From assembly GCA_947585065.1 (NCBI GenBank), contig CANPWX010000087.1:1-5024 (forward strand): a stretch of 5,024 nucleotides of DNA, given 5' to 3'. The notes under the pieces were generated by a model, which did not search any database, was not told the DNA's origin, and worked only from the letters and a program-made list of their open reading frames with translations. The translations under genes were made by a program, and so were the position numbers. Positions 1 to 5,024 of this stretch are shown piece after piece. Within the stretch, counting starts at the first letter, position 1. Every line of letters begins with the position of its first letter. The DNA is from an uncultured Bacilli bacterium (GTDB lineage: Bacteria; Bacillota_I; Bacilli_A; RF39; UBA660).

Positions 1-1
1 G

Positions 2-37
2 TCTATCGATGAACCTTATAAGCTTACGTTAGAGTAG
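2..37 (+). CDS. Possible C-terminal tail of an upstream gene (partial)
   Basis: Frame 2 reads 11 sense codons (SIDEPYKLTLE) and then a TAG stop at 35-37. The stop lies within the 5' arm of the terminator hairpin at 31-61, which is what one would expect for a + strand gene ending just before a terminator. The peptide is too short to assign to any family. Frame 3 is also open for nine codons (to a stop at 30-32), so the frame is not proven. The inference that some + strand transcript ends here rests mainly on the terminator. Confidence 0.35.
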   Translation, partial: SIDEPYKLTLE

Positions 38-61
38 ATTTTGAAAAATCACTCTTTTTTT
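31..61 (+). terminator. Rho-independent terminator of the upstream transcript
   Basis: AGAGT (31-35) and GATTT (37-41) pair with ACTCT (51-55) and AAATC (46-50), with one bulged A at 36 and a TGAA loop at 42-45. This gives ten base pairs, directly followed by six more T (56-61). The T tract on the + strand and the lack of a matching T tract on the other side make it a + strand terminator. Only three of the ten pairs are G-C, so it may be leaky. It separates the previous transcript from the pilus operon. Confidence 0.65.
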
Positions 62-96
62 ACATCCTAGGAAAGGTCCTTTTTATTTTTCAAAAT
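38..96. repeat. 12-bp perfect inverted repeat overlapping the terminator
   Basis: ATTTTGAAAAAT at 38-49 is the exact reverse complement of ATTTTTCAAAAT at 85-96, with a 35-base spacer. The spacer holds a small AGGA/TCCT hairpin (69-72 with 77-80) followed by a T-rich stretch to 90. In a read-through RNA the long arms would compete with the terminator stem. The arms are A/T-only apart from one pair, so chance is possible in this base composition. Confidence 0.4.
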
Positions 97-99
97 GTG

Positions 100-122
100 T
101 GTTAGAATAATTACTTGTAATT
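100..122 (+). promoter_or_regulatory. Weak upstream promoter-like site with adjacent dyad
   Basis: An extended -10-like sequence, TG-T-TAGAAT (100-108), differs from TATAAT at one position. No good -35 lies 16-18 bases upstream (TTTTTA at 80-85 is poor). Immediately downstream is a dyad, AATTAC-TT-GTAATT (109-122). If used, it would give a leader of about 155 bases before the first pilin gene. The rest of 62-217 shows no gene, tRNA or riboswitch that I can recognise. Confidence 0.25.
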
Positions 123-217
123 TCGTAAAGAAAGAGAGTTATGCTAACTGAAATTATGGTTTTAACTGCTAAGTGGGATTTACTTTTTACAATAATGACC
201 AACTTTGTGTAAATTCA

Positions 218-246
218 TATACATCCTATTTTTTTTTTGATATAAT
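218..246 (+). promoter_or_regulatory. Main sigma-A-type promoter of the tad operon
   Basis: The -35 element TATACA (218-223, four of six matches to TTGACA) and a perfect -10 TATAAT (241-246) are separated by exactly 17 bases. A TG at 238-239 makes it an extended -10 promoter. The predicted transcription start is near 252-254, about 20 bases before the first pilin start codon, leaving a short leader that carries only the ribosome site. The spacer is largely a run of ten T (229-238). It is the best promoter match in the window and lies directly before the first gene of the operon. Confidence 0.8.
229..238. repeat. T10 homopolymer in the promoter spacer
   Basis: Ten consecutive T lie between the -35 and -10 elements. 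Gain or loss of a T by slipped-strand mispairing would change the spacer from 17 to 18 or 16 bases. It is the longest single-base run in the window. Confidence 0.9.
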
Positions 247-256
247 TAGTATATCA
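238..256. promoter_or_regulatory. Inverted repeat over -10 and start site, possible operator
   Basis: TGATATA (238-244) and TATATCA (250-256) are perfect reverse complements around the 5-base centre ATTAG. The dyad covers the whole extended -10 and reaches the predicted transcription start, the usual position of a repressor operator. Part of the symmetry could be a by-product of the A/T-rich -10 itself, and no regulator gene is present in the window to link it to. Confidence 0.4.
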
Positions 257-272
257 TAAGGGAAGTGAGGAT

Positions 273-500
273 ATGAGAAACAATCATGGGCAAGCACTGG
301 TAGAATATGTTTTAATTATCGCGATTATCAGTGTTATAACTGTTAGTATTGTGAATTTTTTTGGAGGCTATTTAAAAGATACTATGACAAAAACTTCTTG
401 TGATATGATGAGTCGTATTTATGTAGAAGGAAATAGTCCAGGAGAAGCTAAATGTGTGACAAAAGAAGAATATGAAAGGCTTAATTTAAAAAATGAATAA
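273..500 (+). CDS. flp: Flp-type major pilin prepilin
   Basis: A 75-residue protein and the probable main subunit of the Tad pilus. It has a six-residue leader ending in Gly6, then Q-A-L-V-E-Y, i.e. G/XXXXEY with Glu at +5 and Tyr at +6 of the mature protein. This is the Flp signature recognised by the TadV/CpaA prepilin peptidase. Residues 13-30 form the hydrophobic helix that anchors the pilin and packs in the fibre core. The remaining approximately 45 residues are polar and contain two cysteines, Cys43 and Cys61, that could form a disulfide once outside. The start is supported by GGAAGTGA (261-268), one mismatch from the ideal ribosome site, at good spacing. First gene of the operon, directly behind the promoter, as suits the most abundant subunit. 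Its last eight bases overlap the next gene. It could instead be a minor pilin if other flp copies exist elsewhere. Confidence 0.85.
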   Translation: MRNNHGQALVEYVLIIAIISVITVSIVNFFGGYLKDTMTKTSCDMMSRIYVEGNSPGEAKCVTKEEYERLNLKNE

Positions 501-840
501 AAAGGGACAAGCACTAGTGGAATTTGTTATTATTTTGCCTATTTTTGTTTTTATGTTACTTGCTGTGATTGATTTTGGAAAAATGATTTATTTTAAAAAT
601 TTGTTACAAAGTGAAATGTCTGATGTTGTTCATCTTTATCAAAATGAAAAAACATATCAAGAAATTATGGATGATTTATCCCTTAGTGATGAAAATATTG
701 AATTAGAAATTCAGAATGAAAATAATGAATTGGTTACTTTCTATTTAAAACGTGAAATTACTATTGTAACACCAGGTTTATCTTTCTTGTTTCCAACTCC
801 TTATAAAGTAGAAGTAAGTCGAGTGATGCATTATGAATAA
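493..840 (+). CDS. tadE: TadE-like pseudopilin
   Basis: A 115-residue single-span protein with a five-residue leader (MNKKG) followed by Q-A-L-V-E-F, keeping Glu at +5 and an aromatic at +6, so it should be cleaved by the prepilin peptidase. Hydrophobic residues 12-29 with Pro16, Asp27 and Gly29 fit the TadE family pattern; the rest is a polar, probably extracytoplasmic domain ending in beta-like segments. TadE proteins are minor pilins needed for Flp fibre assembly. The ATG overlaps the end of the pilin gene by eight bases (ATGAATAA). The nearest purine-rich site, GAAAGG (474-479), is 13 bases away, so translation is probably coupled to the upstream gene. Residues around the cleavage site resemble the pilin before it at both protein and DNA level, pointing to an old duplication. 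Confidence 0.87.
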   Translation: MNKKGQALVEFVIILPIFVFMLLAVIDFGKMIYFKNLLQSEMSDVVHLYQNEKTYQEIMDDLSLSDENIELEIQNENNELVTFYLKREITIVTPGLSFLFPTPYKVEVSRVMHYE

Positions 841-1198
841 AAAAGGACAGACACTTATTCTTTTTGTTATTTTAATTCCTATTTTGATTACTTGTCTTGC
901 TATTGTGGTGGATGTTGGAATTTTAACAAATGAATATCAAAAAACAAGAGGTATTATAGAAGATGGAATACGAGATTATTTTGATTCTAATCAGTCTATC
1001 AAAGAACTCCTTATTTTAAATGATATTCCTGTAGAAGAATTAGTTATTCATGAAGAAAGTGATAAAGTATCTGTAGATATTCATTATCAAATTAATTCTT
1101 TATTTGGAACGATTATTAATATTAAAAATTATGAAATAGAACTTCATCTTGTTGGTAAAAAGCAAGAGGATAAAGTGATTATTAGCAAAGAAGAATAG
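833..1198 (+). CDS. Short TadE/TadG-like pseudopilin lacking Glu+5
   Basis: A 121-residue protein with the same MNKKG-Q start as its neighbour and a hydrophobic segment at 11-26 followed by Asp27-Val-Gly29. Pro16, Asp27 and Gly29 fall at the same positions as in the preceding TadE-like protein, and both end in a similar beta-like stretch, so the two are paralogs. The V-V-D-V-G ending of the membrane segment is also typical of the TadG-like Tad N-terminal domain, but the large C-terminal part of TadG proteins is absent. The residue at +5 after Gly5 is Leu instead of Glu, so processing or assembly may differ. The gene starts inside the end of the previous one through the same eight-base overlap, with no clear ribosome site (only GTGAT at 823-827). 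A likely minor pilus component; TadF is another possible label. Confidence 0.75.
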   Translation: MNKKGQTLILFVILIPILITCLAIVVDVGILTNEYQKTRGIIEDGIRDYFDSNQSIKELLILNDIPVEELVIHEESDKVSVDIHYQINSLFGTIINIKNYEIELHLVGKKQEDKVIISKEE

Positions 1199-1200
1199 GA
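1197..1200 (+). promoter_or_regulatory. Ribosome site deciding the tadZ start
   Basis: AGGA lies eight bases before the ATG at 1209, a standard spacing. An in-frame ATG at 1200 would overlap this site and has only a distant purine-rich stretch before it. The 1209 start also removes the residues M-W-V, of which the Trp is the only one in the whole operon, and gives the usual short basic run before the ATPase fold. Confidence 0.6.
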
Positions 1201-1208
1201 TGTGGGTT

Positions 1209-1985
1209 ATGAAAAAGAAAACTGGAAAAAGTATTTGTTTGTTTTCTGGAAAAGGCGGAGTTGGGAAAACTCATTTGGCTCTTTGTCTTGCTGGAATTTA
1301 TTCTACTATGGGGAAGAAAGTATTAGTACTCGATATGGATTTATCTGGTGGGGGAGTTGCGCTTTATGTTAATAAACCTTATGAGAAAACGATTTATAAT
1401 TTTGTAGATGATTATACAAATAATCGTTTTAAATCTTTAGAAGATTATGTTATTCCTTATAATGAATTTATTGATATTTTACCTAGTCCGAAAGACCCCA
1501 GAAGTGCCTTAAAGATTGATTCTAAATATGTAGAAATTGCGATTGAAAAGTCTTGTGTTCATTATGATGTTGTTTTAATTGATATGAATCATGATTTAAA
1601 TGAAGTGAATTTAACTATATTAGATACTGTTCATACGATTTTATTTGTTATGCAAAATGATCCAATGGATTTAAAAAATATGAAAAGTATGCTTTCTATT
1701 TTCCATGATTTAGAGAAAGATAATTATAAAATTTTGTTAAATAATTCACGGGATCCTTTTAAAAAATATTTTACTTTATTTGATATGAAAAATATATTAA
1801 AAGCAAATATTGATTATGTTTTATCTAGTGAGTTTTATTTAAAAAATATTGATTCTTATATTATGAATGGCAAGATTGTTACTTTAGAAGCTAAGGCCCC
1901 TAATATTTTTAATAAAGATTATACTGTGATGATGAAGATATGTGTTGATTTATTAGGTAAGGAGGAAGAAAATGGCAAAGTCTAG
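1209..1985 (+). CDS. tadZ: TadZ/CpaE ParA/MinD-like ATPase
   Basis: A 258-residue cytoplasmic P-loop ATPase of the ParA/MinD superfamily. Near the N-terminus it has the deviant Walker A motif GKGGVGKT (14-21), with both the signature Lys15 and the P-loop Lys20. D-M-D (42-44) followed by S-GGG forms the A' region, and V-V-L-I-D ending at Asp125 is the Walker B strand. In Tad systems TadZ/CpaE proteins localise the pilus machine, commonly at a pole. Many carry an N-terminal receiver-like domain; here the ATPase fold starts within about 15 residues, so that domain is absent. It lies between the pseudopilin genes and tadA and overlaps tadA by 14 bases, which supports TadZ over MinD or a plasmid ParA. 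Alternative start at 1200, three codons longer. Confidence 0.88.
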   Translation: MKKKTGKSICLFSGKGGVGKTHLALCLAGIYSTMGKKVLVLDMDLSGGGVALYVNKPYEKTIYNFVDDYTNNRFKSLEDYVIPYNEFIDILPSPKDPRSALKIDSKYVEIAIEKSCVHYDVVLIDMNHDLNEVNLTILDTVHTILFVMQNDPMDLKNMKSMLSIFHDLEKDNYKILLNNSRDPFKKYFTLFDMKNILKANIDYVLSSEFYLKNIDSYIMNGKIVTLEAKAPNIFNKDYTVMMKICVDLLGKEEENGKV

Positions 1986-3306
1986 TTTAGTTGAAGCTTT
2001 TCATATTGAAAAGAAACCAAGTAAAGTTAGTTATTTGAATGATTATGAAATATTTCCTGATAAGAATTTGTTAGATGAACTTCGAACTCGAATTGTTGAA
2101 AATTTAATTGATCAAGAAATTCCAGAAGATAAATTATTAAGTCAATTTATTAATGATGAGATTGATAAAACGATTGAAGGGTATGATTTATCGAATTTAG
2201 AGAGAAGTCACTTATATAATTTAATTGATAATGAAATTAATGGATATGGTCCTTTAACGGAGTTACTAGAAGATAAAAATATTAGTGAAATTATGGTAAA
2301 TAGTCCTAAGGAAATTTATATTGAAATTGATGGACAAATTATTCGCGATGATAGTGTATCTTTTATTAATGATGAACATATTATTCGGACTATTGAAAGA
2401 ATGATTGGCCCGATGGGAAGAACAATTGATGCGACCAATCCAATGGTGGATTCTAGGCTAAAAGATGGCTCTCGTATTAATGCGGTTATTCCTCCTTTAT
2501 CGACTAAGGGACCAGTAATTACTATTCGTAAGTTTAAAAGAGAAATGACAACGGCAGATGATATGATTCGAATTGGTTCTATGACTCCATATATGGCTTC
2601 TTTTTTGGAAGCTGCTGTTCGTGGGAAATGCAACATGATTATTTGTGGAGGAACTGGTTCTGGAAAAACAACTCTTTTAAATATTTTAAGTAGTTTTGTA
2701 CCGGAGGAAGAACGTATTATTACGATTGAGGATGCTGCTGAATTACGACTTAATAAAGAACACGTTATTTCCTTAGAAACTAGAGTTACTAATTATGATA
2801 ATGAGGGCGAGATTACTATTCGTGATTTAGTTATTAATGCTCTTCGTATGAGACCTGATCGTATTATTGTTGGAGAAGTTCGCGGAAAAGAAGCTTTTGA
2901 TATGTTACAAGCGATGAATACTGGACATGAAGGATCTTTAACTACCTTGCATGCGAATGGAGCAAAGGATGCTTTAAACCGACTTGAGACTATGGTTTTA
3001 ATGAGTGGACTTGATATTCCTATTAAAGCGATTCGGGAATATATTGTGAGTGCGATTGATTTAGTTGTCAATATCGAAAGAATGAGTGATGGCAAAAGAA
3101 AGATTACTTCTATTTGTGAATTAGAAAATTTTCAAGATGGAGAAATTTTATTAAAAGAAATTTTTGCTTTTCATCAGAAAGGAATTACACCAGCAGGGGA
3201 AGTCGATGGGGAATATGTTTTATATAATGAAACAATTCCTAAGGTTTATTATAAAATCGCGGCAAAAGGTATTACAGAATTAGATACGATGTTTCATAAA
3301 AATTAA
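1972..3306 (+). CDS. tadA: TadA/CpaF pilus assembly secretion ATPase
   Basis: A 444-residue hexameric secretion ATPase of the VirB11/CpaF branch, the motor for Flp pilus assembly at the cytoplasmic membrane. Residues 1 to about 200 form the N-terminal domain, with the family stretch N-E-I-N-G-Y-G-P-L near 87-95 and D-K-N-I-S-E-I-M-V-N just after. The core holds Walker A GGTGSGKTT (226-234, Lys232), an Asp box I-T-I-E-D-A-A-E-L (250-258), Walker B with R-I-I-V-G-E-V-R-G (297-305, Glu302) and a His box G-H-E-G-S-L-T-T-L-H-A-N (318-329). All catalytic motifs are intact and the length is normal. The start is set by a strong AAGGAGG (1959-1965), six bases before the ATG and inside the end of tadZ. 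The neighbours tadZ, tadB and tadC fix the role as a Tad motor, not a conjugation VirB11. Confidence 0.97.
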   Translation: MAKSSLVEAFHIEKKPSKVSYLNDYEIFPDKNLLDELRTRIVENLIDQEIPEDKLLSQFINDEIDKTIEGYDLSNLERSHLYNLIDNEINGYGPLTELLEDKNISEIMVNSPKEIYIEIDGQIIRDDSVSFINDEHIIRTIERMIGPMGRTIDATNPMVDSRLKDGSRINAVIPPLSTKGPVITIRKFKREMTTADDMIRIGSMTPYMASFLEAAVRGKCNMIICGGTGSGKTTLLNILSSFVPEEERIITIEDAAELRLNKEHVISLETRVTNYDNEGEITIRDLVINALRMRPDRIIVGEVRGKEAFDMLQAMNTGHEGSLTTLHANGAKDALNRLETMVLMSGLDIPIKAIREYIVSAIDLVVNIERMSDGKRKITSICELENFQDGEILLKEIFAFHQKGITPAGEVDGEYVLYNETIPKVYYKIAAKGITELDTMFHKN

Positions 3307-3326
3307 ATAAGAAAGGAGAACTATTT

Positions 3327-4334
3327 ATGGAAGAATATTCTTTATCCCTTATTATTACGCAAGGAATTACTATTTTCATTTTAATTTTTCTTATCATTTA
3401 TTTATTAAAACAAAGAAGAATTATTAAATTAGCAAAGAGATTTGAAAAGTTTTCTTTAATTAGTACAAAAGATAAAGAGAAATCTATCTTTGATTTTATT
3501 TTTGATTTTGTCTTACAAATGATTCATGGGTTAGCTCGTATTCTTTCTAAAAGTGTTTCTTTTAAAAAATATGGAAGTCGTTATGAAAAGTTTATTTCTT
3601 TTGAAGATAAAAATAGAATTAGTGGAATGGATTATGTTGCAATTAAATTTATTATGGCTTTTGCCTTTATCCTATTAAATGTTTTATCGGCCATGTTTCA
3701 GGTTATGAATTTAAGTTTTATTAGTTTACTTATTACTTTTTGTATTGGCTTTTTCTTACCAGATTGTTATTTACAAATTGTTTTTCAAAAAAAGAGAAAG
3801 AAAGTGGAAGATGATTTACTTAAGGCTATTATTATGATGAATAATAGTTTTAAATCTGGACGAAATATTATGCAAGCTGTCGCGATTGTTAAGGATGAAT
3901 TAGATGGACCAATTAGTGATGAGTTTAAAAAAATTTATTTGGATATGACTTATGGACTTAGTATGGAAGTTGTTTTTGATCGTTTTTATAATCGAGTAAA
4001 ATTAGAAGATGCGAAATATATTACTAGTTCTCTTACTCTTTTAAATAAAACGGGTGGAAATATTGTGAAAGTTTTTGGAACTATCGAGAAATCTTTTTTT
4101 GATAAGAAAAAATTAAAACAAGAAATGCAGAGTTTAACAAGTGCATCCATTTTTGTTTTTCGAACTTTGTGTATCCTTCCTTTTCTGTTTATTTTAGTGA
4201 TTTATTTTTTGAATCCAAGTTATTTTGAACCAGTTTTTTCTACTTCGATTGGACATATTCTTCTTATTTTAACTGTTCTTCTTTATGTTCTTTATATTAT
4301 TGTCATTCGTAAAGTTTTGGAGGTTGATATTTAA
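3327..4334 (+). CDS. tadB: TadB inner-membrane platform protein
   Basis: A 335-residue polytopic membrane protein with a T2SSF (GspF-like) domain. Hydrophobic segments lie at about 8-27, 104-124, 129-149, 274-295 and 308-327. Between the third and fourth is a cytoplasmic region (about 154-270) that begins with a basic run (KKRKK, 155-159) and includes the family-like F-K-S-G-R-N (175-180). TadB partners TadC to form the platform that TadA drives during pilin extraction. The ribosome site AAAGGAG (3312-3318) is eight bases from the ATG. The 20-base gap after tadA is the only clear intergenic space within tadA-tadB-tadC. The end overlaps tadC by a single base. Assignment as TadB rests on its position after tadA, its N-terminal extra span and the following TadC-like gene. 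Confidence 0.92.
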   Translation: MEEYSLSLIITQGITIFILIFLIIYLLKQRRIIKLAKRFEKFSLISTKDKEKSIFDFIFDFVLQMIHGLARILSKSVSFKKYGSRYEKFISFEDKNRISGMDYVAIKFIMAFAFILLNVLSAMFQVMNLSFISLLITFCIGFFLPDCYLQIVFQKKRKKVEDDLLKAIIMMNNSFKSGRNIMQAVAIVKDELDGPISDEFKKIYLDMTYGLSMEVVFDRFYNRVKLEDAKYITSSLTLLNKTGGNIVKVFGTIEKSFFDKKKLKQEMQSLTSASIFVFRTLCILPFLFILVIYFLNPSYFEPVFSTSIGHILLILTVLLYVLYIIVIRKVLEVDI

Positions 4335-5024
4335 TGAATCGCAGTCTTGTTCGAAGAATTTATTTGGATAGTACTATTAAAAAAATTGAAAAAAAGGTAA
4401 AGTTACTTGGAATTCATTGTAATTATGATGTTCAAGATTTACTTAATATGCGATTACTCGCGTGTATTTTCATTTTTATTGTGCTTCTTATTTTTAATAA
4501 AAATGGATATATTCTCGCGCCAGTGAGTGTGGTTATTTTTCATTATTTGAGTGAGTATCTTATTCTTGATTTACCTATAAAGAAAAGAACGAAAAAGTTG
4601 GAGGAAGAGGCAATCTTTTTCTTTCAGGTTTTGTCTTTAACGTTAGAGAGTGGAAGAAATTTAACTTCGGCATTAGAAATCGCTTCTAAGAATGTGGAAA
4701 GTGAACTTGCTGAAGAGTTTCAAAAGTCCTTGGGAGAAATGAAACTTGGAAAAAGTTTTTCTGAAGTCATTACTAGTATGAAAGAGAGAATTCCAAGCGA
4801 TACGATTAACAATGCTTTATTAAATATTATTCAAGCAAATGTTTTTGGAAATAATATTGAAGAGTCTTTAAATAATCAATTGGAATTTTTAAAAGATAAG
4901 AGATTATTAGAGATTAAAAGTGAGATTGGGAAACTTCCAACTAAGATTAGTATTCTATCGGTTTTATTTTTTATTCCGATTATTTTACTTGTTATTTTAG
5001 CACCGGTTATTGTTTCTTTTATCG
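4334..5024 (+). CDS. tadC: TadC inner-membrane platform protein (3' truncated by window)
   Basis: The frame is open from the ATG at 4334 to the right edge, giving 230 codons with no stop. The start uses a TAATG overlap with the tadB stop, and GGAGG at 4319-4323 serves as a ribosome site ten bases upstream. Hydrophobic segments are at about 41-54, 59-78 and 206-230. The T2SSF-like cytoplasmic domain between them includes L-E-S-G-R-N (104-109), parallel to the S-G-R-N of TadB. The L-P-T-K-I-S-I-L near 201-208 followed by a long hydrophobic stretch is typical of the C-terminal end of TadC, so only a few residues are probably missing. Together with TadB it forms the membrane base of the pilus. 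Confidence 0.92.
   Translation, partial: MNRSLVRRIYLDSTIKKIEKKVKLLGIHCNYDVQDLLNMRLLACIFIFIVLLIFNKNGYILAPVSVVIFHYLSEYLILDLPIKKRTKKLEEEAIFFFQVLSLTLESGRNLTSALEIASKNVESELAEEFQKSLGEMKLGKSFSEVITSMKERIPSDTINNALLNIIQANVFGNNIEESLNNQLEFLKDKRLLEIKSEIGKLPTKISILSVLFFIPIILLVILAPVIVSFI

Noticed and set aside
141..212. Small + strand open frame of 23 residues (MLTEIMVL...) in the leader
   Set aside because: The purine-rich AAAGAGAG before the ATG is poorly spaced and the candidate promoter upstream is weak. A frame this short is expected by chance; kept only as a remote possibility of a leader peptide.
1..272. Riboswitch, tRNA or CRISPR in the leader
   Set aside because: No cloverleaf, spaced direct-repeat array or conserved aptamer core (for example of the c-di-GMP class) could be seen.
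356..362. T7 run inside the pilin gene as a possible frameshift switch
   Set aside because: It encodes part of Asn-Phe-Phe in the normal frame. Seven T is common at this base composition, and the T10 in the promoter is the better slippage candidate.
1200..1208. Longer tadZ start at the ATG at 1200
   Set aside because: The AGGA ribosome site at 1197-1200 overlaps that ATG and fits the ATG at 1209 instead.
1671..1855. Repeated TTTAAAAAATAT-like strings in tadZ
   Set aside because: These are Phe/Leu-Lys-Asn/Tyr codons in an A/T-rich gene, irregularly spaced and without a unit length, so not a real repeat.
2316..2636. Open frame of 106 codons on the minus strand
   Set aside because: It lies entirely within the intact tadA gene on the other strand, has no recognisable domain, and arises from low TAA/TAG content opposite the conserved coding sequence.
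2793..3095. Open frame of 100 codons on the minus strand
   Set aside because: It is antisense to the Walker B/His box region of tadA; the plus-strand frame has all catalytic motifs, so this is a shadow.

Overview
The window is very A+T-rich and carries a compact, one-direction gene run with Gram-positive-style Shine-Dalgarno sites. The encoded proteins form the inner part of a Tad (tight adherence, type IVc / Flp) pilus machine. No outer-membrane secretin (RcpA/CpaC) or pilotin gene is interspersed. Low GC, strong A/T-ending codon use, TAA/TAG stops and the lack of secretin genes suggest a low-GC monoderm of the Firmicutes/Bacilli or a related host-associated lineage. That placement is inference; no taxonomic marker gene is present.

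Layout: bases 1-37 are probably the last codons of an upstream + strand gene, whose stop codon lies inside a bulged hairpin followed by a T tract (terminator, 31-61). Bases 62-217 hold no convincing gene, only small dyads and a weak promoter-like site. A strong promoter (TATACA, 17 bp, TATAAT with an extended -10) at 218-246 precedes the operon. Its spacer contains a run of ten T and its -10 sits inside a 7-bp-arm inverted repeat.

The operon then reads: Flp-type major pilin (273-500), TadE-like pseudopilin (493-840), a second TadE/TadG-like pseudopilin (833-1198), TadZ/CpaE ParA-like ATPase (1209-1985), TadA/CpaF secretion ATPase (1972-3306), TadB (3327-4334) and TadC, which runs off the right edge (4334-5024). 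Most genes overlap by 1 to 14 bases, so translational coupling is likely.

How they work together: TadA hydrolyses ATP at the cytoplasmic face and drives the TadB/TadC membrane platform, which extracts pilins from the membrane. TadZ probably places the machine in the cell. Flp forms the fibre and the TadE-like proteins are minor or initiating subunits. The TadV/CpaA prepilin peptidase needed to cleave the leaders is not in the window. The system is known, not new. The points most worth a second look are the T10 tract in the promoter spacer, the dyad on the -10, the missing Glu+5 in the third pilin-like protein, the reused 8-base start/stop overlap, and the complete absence of tryptophan from all seven proteins.
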